This document shows, piece by piece, positions 1-8,575 of a stretch of DNA of 64,000 bases. Made by a program: the position numbers and the translations under genes. The notes under the pieces were generated by a model that searched no databases, was not told the DNA's origin, and saw only the letters and a list, made by a program, of their open reading frames with translations. Origin of the DNA: Sphingobacteriales bacterium (GTDB lineage Bacteria; Bacteroidota; Bacteroidia; Chitinophagales; Chitinophagaceae); assembly GCA_004144175.1 (NCBI GenBank), contig SEFT01000001.1, positions 62,001-126,000 on the forward strand, in the 5' to 3' direction. Position 1 is the first letter of the stretch; every line of letters begins with the position of its first letter.

Positions 1-1
1 A

Positions 2-304
2 GTAGCGATCATGATCGCTGCCGTTATCATCTCAATGGGTATTATGATGGCTTTCTCCGGCCCCGTATCGCGTATCATCAATGCGCAGCCTACGCTACAA
101 ATGCTGGCGCTGAGCTTCCTGGTAGTAATAGGCGTAATGCTGGTTGCCGGTGGTATACACGAAGAGATCAGCAAAGGCATAATCTACTCTTGCCTGGCTT
201 TCTCACTGGTCGTTGAGATGCTCAACATACGCCTGCGCAAAAAGAAAAGCTATGTAGAGCTGCACGACAATAAGATAGACGATGAAGTAATGAACAAAAA
301 ATAG
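2..304 (+). CDS. TerC-family integral membrane protein (C-terminal fragment)
   Basis: The reading frame is open from base 2 and ends at a TAA at 302-304, so only the last ~100 residues are present; the ATG at base 11 is internal. Three hydrophobic segments are visible, then a charged cytoplasmic tail. The phrase FSGPVSRIIN and the segment GIHEEISKGIIY followed by an ExLN motif are typical of the C-terminal half of TerC/YoaE-type membrane proteins, linked to tellurite resistance or metal export in some bacteria. Its substrate cannot be told from this fragment. It converges on the ABC transporter gene with only two bases between the stop codons. Confidence 0.75.
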   Translation, partial: VAIMIAAVIISMGIMMAFSGPVSRIINAQPTLQMLALSFLVVIGVMLVAGGIHEEISKGIIYSCLAFSLVVEMLNIRLRKKKSYVELHDNKIDDEVMNKK

Positions 305-306
305 TT

Positions 307-2094
307 CTAATTACTTTCTGCCGTTTCGGTCTGGTGGCGGTATAGTGCTGCGTATTTGCCATTGAGCTGCATGAGCTCTGCATGTGTGCCTTGCTCGGCT
401 ATCTGGCCATGATCCAGCACTATTATCTTGTCGAAGTTCCACAAGGTAAAGATGCGGTGCGTGATGACGATGGTCGTCTTGTCTTTCTGGTAGGTATTTA
501 GGTTTTCCAGAATTCTCTTTTCGGTCTGTGTATCTACAGCCGATAGCGATTCGTCCATCAGCAGGATGTTGCTGTTCTTAAGCAGTGCTCGTGCAAGCAC
601 CATGCGCTGCTTTTGTCCTCCCGATAGCATTACGCCGCGTTCGCCTATTACGGTCTCATAGCCTTTGGGCAAACCGGCAATGTCTTTTTCCAGGTCGGCC
701 AGATGTGCAGCGTGTTTTACATCGCGCTCAGTCGCGTCTTTGCCGCTGAAGCGTATGTTGTTGAAAATACTGTCGGAGAAAAGAAAAGCCTCCTGCGGTG
801 CGTAGGCTATCTGTGTGCGGAGGTGTTGCAGATCATAGTTCTTTACCGGCACACCATCAACCAATACTGCACCCTGCTGAGGATCGTACATACGCAACAA
901 TAGCTGGGCTATTGTAGACTTGCCCGAGCCGGTACGGCCAATGATAGCTACCCGATCGCCTGATTTGATGTGTAGTGAGAAATCTTTGAGCGCCGTAATG
1001 CCGGTATGCTGAAAGGTGAAAGTGACCTTATCGAAACGTATTTCTCCTTTTACTTCATTTTTTATAGCATCTGCAGGGCTCACAATTTCCGGCTTCGTAT
1101 GCAGGAACTCGTTGATACGCTTTTGCGATGCGCTGGCGCGCTGTATCATAGAAGCTACCCAGCCAATGCTGGATATGGGGAACATAAGCAGGTTGATGTA
1201 AATAACAAATTCGGCAATATTACCCGCGCTTATCTTTCCCTGTATAGCCAGGTATCCGCCTATCAGCACGGTGCTCAGCATACTCAGGCCAATGAACAGG
1301 TTCATTGCCGGGAAGTAGATAGCCTCGGTAAGCGACAGGTTGATGGCGCTTTTGCGGTAGTCTTCGGATGTTTTGGTAAAGAAGCGCAGCATATTATGCT
1401 CCTGCACAAATGATTTTATGACGCGTATGCCTGAATAGGACTCCTGGGCAGTAGTGGTAAGGTCAGATAGCTGCGATTGTATCTTTTCGCTCTTCTTAAA
1501 TATCAGTCGGTTGACGATGTAGATAGACAGCGCCAGCAAGGGCAAGGGTACCACTACATATATGGTTAGCAAGGGATTTACGCGCAGCATACCCCATATG
1601 CACATGATGGATAGCACGATAAGGTTGGTGCTGTACATGATGGCAGGGCCGGTGTACATACGCACCCGCGAAACGTCTTCCGACATACGGTTCATCAGGT
1701 CGCCGGTAAAGTGTGTTTTATAGAAGTGTGTATGCAGTTCCTGGTAGTGGGTGTATATCTCATTCTTTTGGTCGTACTCTATAAGGCGCGACATTACGAT
1801 GATCGTCTGGCGCATAAAGAACATAAACACGCCGCGCATCAATGCTAGGCCCAATAACAATAATCCATTCCAAAGTACGAGCTTAAAAACATAGGAATTC
1901 ATATCGCTTTTCAGCGCTGTACCGTCCAGCATGTGATAGGTATCTATGTTAGACTGTACCTGGTCGAGCACATTACGGATGATGACCGGCGGTATTACCG
2001 CAAACAGGTTGGAGATGCTTACAAAAGCCAGTCCCAGTAACAAACGCCATTTATATCGAACAAAATATTTATTCAGCGAGCCCAGATTACCCAT
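307..2094 (-). CDS. ABC exporter, fused permease and ATPase (MsbA-like)
   Basis: A 595-residue half-transporter with an N-terminal six-helix permease domain (about residues 15-320) fused to a nucleotide-binding domain (about 350-590). All ATPase motifs are intact: Walker A GRTGSGKST at 386-394, Q-loop Gln434, signature LSGGQ at 490-494, Walker B ILLMDE at 510-515 and the H-loop His546. This architecture fits lipid, drug or peptide exporters of the MsbA/multidrug family that work as homo- or heterodimers in the inner membrane. There is no adjacent partner, so a homodimer is the simplest guess. It is transcribed divergently from asd. The substrate is not predictable from sequence. Confidence 0.9.
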   Translation of the reverse strand: MGNLGSLNKYFVRYKWRLLLGLAFVSISNLFAVIPPVIIRNVLDQVQSNIDTYHMLDGTALKSDMNSYVFKLVLWNGLLLLGLALMRGVFMFFMRQTIIVMSRLIEYDQKNEIYTHYQELHTHFYKTHFTGDLMNRMSEDVSRVRMYTGPAIMYSTNLIVLSIMCIWGMLRVNPLLTIYVVVPLPLLALSIYIVNRLIFKKSEKIQSQLSDLTTTAQESYSGIRVIKSFVQEHNMLRFFTKTSEDYRKSAINLSLTEAIYFPAMNLFIGLSMLSTVLIGGYLAIQGKISAGNIAEFVIYINLLMFPISSIGWVASMIQRASASQKRINEFLHTKPEIVSPADAIKNEVKGEIRFDKVTFTFQHTGITALKDFSLHIKSGDRVAIIGRTGSGKSTIAQLLLRMYDPQQGAVLVDGVPVKNYDLQHLRTQIAYAPQEAFLFSDSIFNNIRFSGKDATERDVKHAAHLADLEKDIAGLPKGYETVIGERGVMLSGGQKQRMVLARALLKNSNILLMDESLSAVDTQTEKRILENLNTYQKDKTTIVITHRIFTLWNFDKIIVLDHGQIAEQGTHAELMQLNGKYAALYRHQTETAESN

Positions 2095-2137
2095 AGAGCG
2101 GCAAAGTTCCGTTATTTATTATAAATAGGGTTTCGGG

Positions 2138-2167
2138 ATTGTAACATGGCAGTTTTCTATACATTTG
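2138..2167 (+). promoter_or_regulatory. Bacteroidota-type promoter of asd
   Basis: ATTG at 2138-2141 and a perfect TAnnTTTG box (TACATTTG) at 2160-2167 are separated by 18 bp, close to the known -33/-7 arrangement of the Bacteroidota primary sigma factor. The box ends 22 bp before the asd start codon. Confidence 0.6.
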
Positions 2168-2189
2168 CGCTCTTAATACTATTCATACT

Positions 2190-3179
2190 ATGCGTGTAGC
2201 TGTTGTAGGCGCCACCGGGTTGGTTGGCAGTACCATGTTGCAAATACTTGCCGAGCGGAATTTTCCCCTTACCGAACTGATACCTGTTGCCTCTGAAAGG
2301 TCGGTAGGTAATAAGGTATCTTTCAATGGCAAGGAATACAGTGTGGTAACCGCAGATACGGCAATAGCTATGAAGCCGCAACTGGCTATCTTCTCGGCAG
2401 GCGGCAGTGTATCACTGGAGTTGGCACCGAAGTTTGCAGAGATCGGCTGCTATGTGGTAGATAACTCCTCGGCATGGCGCATGCATCCAGAGAAGAAGCT
2501 GATCGTACCCGAGGTGAATGGTTACATGCTGCAGAAGCACGATTATATTATTGCTAACCCCAACTGCTCTACCATACAAATGGTAATGGTACTGAAGCCA
2601 TTGCATGACAAATACGGTGTAAAAAGGGTAGTGGTAAGCACGTACCAATCGGTAACCGGCACCGGGCAAAAGGCAGTGCAGGAACTGCTGGACGAGCGCG
2701 CAGGCGGTAAAGGCCATGGCGTGTACCCGCACCCGATAGACCTGAATGTGATACCGCATATAGACGTCTTCCAGGACAATGGCTATACCAAAGAAGAGAT
2801 GAAGATGGTGCTGGAGACCTGCAAAATAATGGGTGATGACAGCATCAAAGTAACGGCTACCACTGTGCGCGTGCCGGTAATGGGCGGGCATAGCGAGAGC
2901 GTAAATGTGGAAATGAAGAATGACTTCGATGAAAGTGAGGTAAAAGAACTTCTATCAAATATGAGTGGTGTGGTGGTAATAGACAATCCTGCCGAAAAGG
3001 CCTACCCGATGCCGATATATGCTGCCGGTAAGGATGAGGTATTCGTAGGCCGTATACGGCGCGACTATTCGCAGCCCAATACCCTCAACTGCTGGATAGT
3101 GGCTGACAACCTGCGTAAAGGCGCGGCTACTAATGCCGTACAGATAGCTAAATACCTGCATGCGCAGGGATGGATCTAA
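2190..3179 (+). CDS. asd: Aspartate-semialdehyde dehydrogenase
   Basis: Converts aspartyl phosphate to aspartate semialdehyde with NADPH, the branch point to lysine/diaminopimelate, threonine and methionine. The 329-residue length is normal. The N-terminus has the dinucleotide-binding motif GATGLVGS (residues 7-14). The catalytic cysteine is Cys126 in NPNCST, and the conserved RVPVMGGHSE segment supplies Arg227 and His234. It starts at an ATG 22 bp after a good promoter and stands alone, divergent from the ABC exporter. No hairpin follows before the next gene. The assignment is secure. Confidence 0.96.
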   Translation: MRVAVVGATGLVGSTMLQILAERNFPLTELIPVASERSVGNKVSFNGKEYSVVTADTAIAMKPQLAIFSAGGSVSLELAPKFAEIGCYVVDNSSAWRMHPEKKLIVPEVNGYMLQKHDYIIANPNCSTIQMVMVLKPLHDKYGVKRVVVSTYQSVTGTGQKAVQELLDERAGGKGHGVYPHPIDLNVIPHIDVFQDNGYTKEEMKMVLETCKIMGDDSIKVTATTVRVPVMGGHSESVNVEMKNDFDESEVKELLSNMSGVVVIDNPAEKAYPMPIYAAGKDEVFVGRIRRDYSQPNTLNCWIVADNLRKGAATNAVQIAKYLHAQGWI

Positions 3180-3266
3180 GAGGTGCCAGAGTAAAATTTT
3201 GGCATAAAGACTTGTCATGCAATTGTAAATAGTTTTTTCTAATAATGTCATGGTGTAAGTGTGGGG

Positions 3267-3274
3267 TATCTTTG
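3267..3274 (+). promoter_or_regulatory. -7 box upstream of the HmuY-like gene
   Basis: TATCTTTG is a perfect TAnnTTTG match ending 19 bp before the ATG at 3294. No convincing -33 element is visible. Confidence 0.45.
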
Positions 3275-3293
3275 GGGTCTAAACAAGCTTTAG

Positions 3294-4637
3294 ATGAAAA
3301 TAAAATCTCTACTCTTATTAACGGCATTATCGGCAGGTATTGAGGCGAATGCGCAGTTGAATGTATGGGCAACAGACTCAATTGAGATGGGTGCTAACTA
3401 TGCCAATGATGTATTTTATAACCTGAAGAACGGCAATAAAAAAGTGCAGGTGGCCAATGACTGGGACCTTGCTTTCCAAATGACTGCTTTCGGTGACTCA
3501 GCATTTAATGCTACTATCAGGGCAAACCACGCCAAAAAGAAAGTTGAAGTTTATAGCGTACACGTAGACAGCGCAGGTTTTGATGCCTATACCGCGGCAG
3601 ATACTGCCGGTATGCTAAAGCCAACAATGCAACAGGTGAATAACGAAGTAAGCTGGGGTGAAGGTGCATTTTTCCAAAACCGCGATGCAAGCGATCTGTT
3701 TGACTACGGCTGGGGTAGATACCAGGGTTCGCCTAACCACAACCTGAGAGGTGACTCTGTGTATGTAGTGAAAGTTGGCGCGGCAGCTTATAAAATACTG
3801 GTAATGGACTATACCAGTATAGGACCTAATATCGGCTACACATTCAGGATAGCTGCATTGGATGGCTCGAGCGACAATACTGTAAATATCAAAAGAAGCA
3901 CTCCTACAGATTTCAAAACCCGTCTTTGGGCTTATTATAACATAGCCAGCAACACGGTTATTGACAGAGAGCCAAGCAAAACCGATTGGGATATGCTGTT
4001 TACACAGTATGTAAAGAAGGGAATTTTCGGTCCGTCAGGCTTGCAGGTATATACAGGCGTGTTGGTAAATCAGAATGTAATGGTTGCTAAAGTACGCAAG
4101 ATGGGCCTGGATGCAGACACTGCTAACTACATGAACTATATGTCGTTGTTTACAACAAAGACAAATACGATTGGTGATGACTGGAAAGTGTTTGACCAAC
4201 CAAATATGAAGTATATCGTTTCAGACTCTACTACCTATTTTATTAAAACAAATGATGGTGCTTACCATCAACTTCTGTTCACACGTTTCGACGGAGCATT
4301 CCCTCCATTTACAGGTAAGGTAGTTTTCGATAAGCGTAAGCTGACCCAGCCTACTGGTGTTAAAAGTCAGGTACGTGACATAGAAGCATTTGTGATCGTT
4401 CCTAACCCATCGGTAAACGGTAAGGTAAACGTGATGATAGATGTAAAAGAGGCTGCGCAAAATGCTAGACTTGTTATAACAGACATCACTGGTAAGGTCA
4501 TTGAGAATAATGCTGTGATATTGACTACCGGATTGAATGCGCTGGAAGTAAAAACTTCAGGTCTTGTTGCCGGCTCTTATTTCGTGACCATTACAAATGG
4601 TAGCTGGAAAGTTAGCGATAGGCTGATCGTACAATAA
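3294..4637 (+). CDS. HmuY-like heme-binding protein with T9SS type A sorting domain
   Basis: A 447-residue exported protein. It has a signal peptide (residues 1-21, ending ANAQ), a HmuY-like body with two tryptophan motifs, NDWDLAF (55-61) and DWDMLFTQY (231-239), and a C-terminal T9SS sorting domain (about 370-447, with PNPSVNGKVNV, ITDITGKV and a final GSYFVTI...VSDRLIVQ-like end). HmuY proteins of Porphyromonas capture heme at the cell surface and hand it to the TonB receptor HmuR; a TonB receptor gene follows directly here. The sorting domain implies surface anchoring through T9SS rather than as a lipoprotein. The heme ligands cannot be assigned by eye. A strong terminator follows the stop codon. 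Confidence 0.75.
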   Translation: MKIKSLLLLTALSAGIEANAQLNVWATDSIEMGANYANDVFYNLKNGNKKVQVANDWDLAFQMTAFGDSAFNATIRANHAKKKVEVYSVHVDSAGFDAYTAADTAGMLKPTMQQVNNEVSWGEGAFFQNRDASDLFDYGWGRYQGSPNHNLRGDSVYVVKVGAAAYKILVMDYTSIGPNIGYTFRIAALDGSSDNTVNIKRSTPTDFKTRLWAYYNIASNTVIDREPSKTDWDMLFTQYVKKGIFGPSGLQVYTGVLVNQNVMVAKVRKMGLDADTANYMNYMSLFTTKTNTIGDDWKVFDQPNMKYIVSDSTTYFIKTNDGAYHQLLFTRFDGAFPPFTGKVVFDKRKLTQPTGVKSQVRDIEAFVIVPNPSVNGKVNVMIDVKEAAQNARLVITDITGKVIENNAVILTTGLNALEVKTSGLVAGSYFVTITNGSWKVSDRLIVQ

Positions 4638-4683
4638 TTAATCCCATCTTCCCTAAGAAGGAAGATAAGATCAACCATATACT

Positions 4684-4720
4684 AAGCCCGGCTGCCTTGA
4701 GGTTAGCCGGGCTTATTTTT
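4684..4720 (+). terminator. Rho-independent terminator between the HmuY-like and receptor genes
   Basis: A perfect 10-bp stem (AAGCCCGGCT / AGCCGGGCTT, 4684-4693 with 4705-4714) is followed by ATTTTT. It lies only 13 bp before the receptor ATG, so it should limit receptor transcription relative to the upstream gene. Confidence 0.8.
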
Positions 4721-4732
4721 AAATTGAATGTT

Positions 4733-7012
4733 ATGCTTTTGAGGTCATCAAGTTTGCTTCTAATGTTGCTGTTGCTTACCGGCTTGTGCTTTGCACAGGA
4801 AGGTATACGTATAACGGTGCTGGAAAAAGATAGCAGGCAGCCTGTGATGCTTGCTTATGTAAATGTGTACAATCCTAACAGATCGCTGCAAACTACAGAG
4901 CAAACGAATGAGCAGGGAACAGTAACTGTCCATCCTCAATACCCATGCACGATAGAAATAGTTGCAATGGGGTACGAGCCCTATGCACAAAACTTTCACC
5001 GCGCACCTACTAACCCGATACTCGCAGTACTGCTGGTAAAGAAATTCAGCACGATGAATGAAGTGGTGGTAACGGGGAATGCCCAGCCTACCCGCCTGAA
5101 AGATGCATTATCGAATTATCAGGTAATCTCGAAAGAGCAGATACAGGCTATGGGGGCCGTTACGTTAAACGAAGCGCTTCGCAATCAGCTGAACGTACAG
5201 ATATCGAACGACGCCATACTGGGTAGCAATATGCAAATGCAGGGGCTAAGCGGCAATAAAGTGAAGATATTGGTAGATGGTGTTGCGCTGAACGGACGCG
5301 AAGCAGGTAACATCAATCTATCGCAAATAAATCTGAACAATGTAGAGCGCATAGAGATGATACAAGGCCCTATGAGTGTAGTGTATGGTACTGATGCATT
5401 GGGCGGCGTGATTAACGTGATCACCAAAAAAGAGAATAAACGCTATGGCATCAATGCAAGCACCTACTACGAAACAGTAGGCAGGTATAATGTAAATGCC
5501 TCGGTAACGCATAAAATAAAAGAAAACCATCAGCTGACCATTGGCGGAGCCCGTAATTACTTTCAGGGCTGGGGATACCGTGATACGCCTGTCATAGCCA
5601 GCGGCGGGTATAAAAAGCTGGTACAGCGCAATCTTTTCTTCAAGCCCAATGAACAGTACGTAGGGAATGTGGCCTATTCTTATACGGCGCCTTCTTCGGG
5701 CTTTAAGCTGCATCTGGCTTCGGACTATCTCAAAGAAACGGTTACCAATAAAGGCAGCCTCGACGTATGGAACTCATTTGAAGCCAGAGCTAAAGACGAA
5801 TATTACTACACTACCCGCTCTATGAACCGTGCGTCGCTGAGCGGCCGCATTGGCAAGACAGGTACATGGCAAAGCCAGAATGGATATAATATTTACAACC
5901 GCATCCGCAGCTCATACATCGTAGACATGACTAACCTGCACGATAGCCTTAGTACGGCAAAGGGTGCGCAGGATACATCGAGGTTTGATGATGTGATAAG
6001 CCGCAGCAGCTATAGCAATAACTACAAAAAGCTAAGCTATACCGTAGGCTATGATGTGACGCTGAGCTTTGCCAATAGCATGAAGATACCGATGAAAGAT
6101 ACAAGCATCATGGACTATGCTATGTATACTAACGTATCGATACCGCTATTAAAGGAGAAACTAACGGTACAAGGCGGCCTTCGCGCAGCGCACAATACCG
6201 CCTATAGTGCACCTTTAATACCTTCTGTCAATTTATTGTATACGCCTGCAAAAAATATGCAGCTGAGGGGTTCGTACACGCAGGGCTTCCGTGCACCAAG
6301 CCTGAAGGAGCTATACCTTAGTTTTATAGACCAAAACCACTACATAACCGGTACGCCGGGCCTTAAGGCGGAAACGAGCCATCATATGCAGGTTTCGGCA
6401 TCTTACCAGGCTTACGAAAAGCAGGCCGACTATCTTCAATTCATTGTTACGGGATATTACAACGATGTGCGGAACGGCATTATGCTGGTGCCTGTATATC
6501 CTGATGACCCTACCAGCATCGAATATGTGTATGGTAATCTCTTCCGCCAGCGTAATACAATAGCGTCTTTGCAGGTGGATGGACAACTAAAGAACTTCCA
6601 TTTTCAACTGGGCTATTCGCGCAACTTCACGGTGGCGGAAAAGGGTTATTATAATGGATTTAATACAGGGGAAGCCACGGCTACCATACAGTATGCCTGG
6701 AAGAAACAGGGGATCAACTTTAACATCATCAACAAATTCCTTGAAGCTCGTCCGCGCGTAATCCCCGGTATCGATGGCGTACCAACCTACAATGGGCACC
6801 AGAATGCCTATAACATGCTGGACCTGACTGCCGAGAAAGGCTTTTGGAAGAAACGCGTGCAGATAGTTGCCGGTGTAAAGAACGTATTGGATGTAAGACA
6901 GGTTAACGTAACGGGCGCGGTGATCACAAACAGTGCGCATGGCGGTAGTGGCGGCCAGGGCGGCTTCCTTCCACGCAGCTTCTTTACTACGCTGAGACTT
7001 GCCCTTGATTAG
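4733..7012 (+). CDS. TonB-dependent receptor, probably heme (HmuR-like)
   Basis: Outer-membrane active-transport receptor of 759 residues when started at the ATG at 4733. That start gives a clean signal peptide ending LCFAQ; an in-frame TTG at 4697 lies inside the terminator hairpin and is rejected. The order is a short carboxypeptidase-like beta-sandwich (about 25-110), the TonB box region NEVVVTG, a plug domain (with ILVDGVALNG and the GPMSVVYGTDALGGVINVI segment) and a 22-strand-type barrel. A FRAPSLKELY box (bases 6287-6316) followed by GTPGLKAE resembles the FRAP/NPNL signature of heme receptors. With the HmuY-like gene upstream, heme or hemoprotein uptake is the best guess. The C-terminus ends in Asp instead of the usual aromatic residue. 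Confidence 0.82.
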   Translation: MLLRSSSLLLMLLLLTGLCFAQEGIRITVLEKDSRQPVMLAYVNVYNPNRSLQTTEQTNEQGTVTVHPQYPCTIEIVAMGYEPYAQNFHRAPTNPILAVLLVKKFSTMNEVVVTGNAQPTRLKDALSNYQVISKEQIQAMGAVTLNEALRNQLNVQISNDAILGSNMQMQGLSGNKVKILVDGVALNGREAGNINLSQINLNNVERIEMIQGPMSVVYGTDALGGVINVITKKENKRYGINASTYYETVGRYNVNASVTHKIKENHQLTIGGARNYFQGWGYRDTPVIASGGYKKLVQRNLFFKPNEQYVGNVAYSYTAPSSGFKLHLASDYLKETVTNKGSLDVWNSFEARAKDEYYYTTRSMNRASLSGRIGKTGTWQSQNGYNIYNRIRSSYIVDMTNLHDSLSTAKGAQDTSRFDDVISRSSYSNNYKKLSYTVGYDVTLSFANSMKIPMKDTSIMDYAMYTNVSIPLLKEKLTVQGGLRAAHNTAYSAPLIPSVNLLYTPAKNMQLRGSYTQGFRAPSLKELYLSFIDQNHYITGTPGLKAETSHHMQVSASYQAYEKQADYLQFIVTGYYNDVRNGIMLVPVYPDDPTSIEYVYGNLFRQRNTIASLQVDGQLKNFHFQLGYSRNFTVAEKGYYNGFNTGEATATIQYAWKKQGINFNIINKFLEARPRVIPGIDGVPTYNGHQNAYNMLDLTAEKGFWKKRVQIVAGVKNVLDVRQVNVTGAVITNSAHGGSGGQGGFLPRSFFTTLRLALD

Positions 7013-7040
7013 ATGATTTGATGATTAGCTGATGATACAT

Positions 7041-7076
7041 AACAGAAAGGACGCTCAAGTGAGCGTCCTTTCTGTT
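7041..7076. terminator. Shared hairpin between convergent TonB receptor and rpiB genes
   Basis: A 16-bp perfect inverted repeat (7041-7056 with 7061-7076, loop AAGT) lies between two converging genes. Neither flank has a long T-run, but the size of the stem and its position suggest a bidirectional terminator. Confidence 0.6.
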
Positions 7077-7124
7077 ATGATTACCGTACAAGTATTAGCA
7101 GATTTGATAATTAGCTAAGTAAAA

Positions 7125-7586
7125 TTAGTATGCACTTATCTTATTCACTCTCTTCTCGTGCCTGCCGCCTTCGAATGGGGTAGACAGGAAAGTCTCTGTC
7201 ATTTTCTTAGCATCGTTCAACTCCATAAAGCGGGCCGGTATGCAAAGTACGTTTGCATTGTTGTGCTGGCGCGATAGTGAGGCCAGTTCGTCGTTCCAGC
7301 AAAGTGCTGCGCGGATTCCCTTGTGTTTGTTGGCGCTCATGCATACGCCGTTGCCGCTGCCGCATATCAGTATACCTACTGCCGCTTTGCCTTCCTCTAC
7401 CATGGTAGCTACCGGGTGTGCATAGTCGGGGTAGTCGGTACTGTCGGTGCTATATGTACCCTTGTCCTCGACCTGCCAGCCCATAGCCGTCAGGGTTTCC
7501 TTGATCGCCTCTTTATAGTCGAAGCCGGCATGGTCAGAACCTATTACAAGCGGCAGCTTTTGATCAAAAACGTTTGTATTCATCAT
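7125..7586 (-). CDS. rpiB: Ribose 5-phosphate isomerase B
   Basis: Interconverts ribose 5-phosphate and ribulose 5-phosphate in the pentose phosphate pathway. The 153-residue protein carries the family motifs: GSDHAGFDYK near the N-terminus, the catalytic Cys75 in the CGSGNG loop, and His108 in LSRQHNNANV. The start at 7586 gives MMNTNVFD; the second Met is an equally possible start. It lies 9 bp downstream of tatC on the same strand and is probably co-transcribed with it, although the two functions are unrelated. The assignment is secure. Confidence 0.95.
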   Translation of the reverse strand: MMNTNVFDQKLPLVIGSDHAGFDYKEAIKETLTAMGWQVEDKGTYSTDSTDYPDYAHPVATMVEEGKAAVGILICGSGNGVCMSANKHKGIRAALCWNDELASLSRQHNNANVLCIPARFMELNDAKKMTETFLSTPFEGGRHEKRVNKISAY

Positions 7587-7595
7587 TGTTGTTTT

Positions 7596-8441
7596 TTATT
7601 TTAATTCCTTTCTTCTTTTCTCTTTCACTACACGTTCGCTTATGGTGATGCTGGTTTCGTATAGTATCATCAGCGGTATAAATACCAGCCATATGCTGAA
7701 CCAATCGGGTGGAGTAATAACCGCAGCAAGTACCAATATCACCAGTATGGCATAGTTACGTTTCTCCCGCATGATCTTCGGGTTGAGCATGCCTATGCGC
7801 GACAGGAAAAATACCAGTACCGGCAGCTCAAACACCAAGCCCATACCTAGTACCATGTCGCTCATAGTGTCGTAGTAGTTCGACATGGTGATGATATTCT
7901 TGAACGATGGGCTAAGCTGATAGCCTGCAAAGAAGTTGATGGTGAATGGAGCTATTACATAATACGCGAATAGCACACCGAAGAAGAACAATAAAGAGGT
8001 CCAGAATACGATACCCCTGGCCGATTTAAGCTCTTCAGGCTTTAATGCCGGCTTAATAAATTTCCAAAACTCCCAAAAGACAAAAGGGAATGCGACGATG
8101 AAGCCGATCATAAATGAAGCCGAAAAGGCCATCATGAATTGGCCGGAAAGCTCTGTATTCTGAAATTCCATCCGTAGGTCTTGCAGGCACAGTGCCGATA
8201 TACCTATAGACCGGGAAAAATCGCAAAGCAGGCGATAAGAGATAAAATCAGGGTGAGCAGGCCCCAGGATCACATGGTGAAATATGGTCTCAATATTGAA
8301 AAAAACAACAATACCGGCAATGACGATGGCCAGCACTGACCGGATGATATGCCAGCGCAACTCCTCGATATGGTCGGTAAAGGCCATTTCACCGGATGGT
8401 CCGGAATTGCGTTTTTTCAGGAAAATATCGACGATGCTCAC
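7596..8441 (-). CDS. tatC: Sec-independent protein translocase TatC
   Basis: The membrane core of the twin-arginine translocase, which recognises RR signal peptides of folded proteins. The protein has 281 residues and six predicted membrane segments. It has the family N-terminal signature FTDHIEELRWHIIRS and the conserved FPFVFWEFWKFIKPAL block, plus the Pro-rich VITPPDW before the last helices. The first periplasmic loop is long and includes two Cys, which I believe is usual in Bacteroidota. No tatA/B gene is seen next to it. It is followed closely by rpiB. Confidence 0.95.
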   Translation of the reverse strand: MSIVDIFLKKRNSGPSGEMAFTDHIEELRWHIIRSVLAIVIAGIVVFFNIETIFHHVILGPAHPDFISYRLLCDFSRSIGISALCLQDLRMEFQNTELSGQFMMAFSASFMIGFIVAFPFVFWEFWKFIKPALKPEELKSARGIVFWTSLLFFFGVLFAYYVIAPFTINFFAGYQLSPSFKNIITMSNYYDTMSDMVLGMGLVFELPVLVFFLSRIGMLNPKIMREKRNYAILVILVLAAVITPPDWFSIWLVFIPLMILYETSITISERVVKEKRRKELK

Positions 8442-8521
8442 ACTTTGCGCTTACAGGGCGCAAAGTTAGGTAAATTAAGCCTCAGCCATGTATAGATTAT
8501 TAATAAAGAGCGATACAGGCA

Positions 8522-8551
8522 CAAAAAAACAGCAGTATCATACTGCTGTTT
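8522..8551 (-). terminator. Terminator of the anti-sigma/protease gene
   Basis: An 11-bp stem (AAACAGCAGTA / TACTGCTGTTT, 8527-8537 with 8541-8551) is followed on the minus strand by TTTTTTTGT. It separates the sigma/anti-sigma pair from tatC. Confidence 0.85.
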
Positions 8552-8575
8552 CCAATTATATAAATAACGAGAATT

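Noticed and set aside
2412-2891. 159-residue minus-strand ORF inside asd
   Set aside because: It is His/Tyr-rich with no family resemblance and is fully covered by the asd coding region.
4697-4732. TTG start for the TonB receptor
   Set aside because: It lies inside the terminator hairpin and would add 12 residues before a clean signal peptide.
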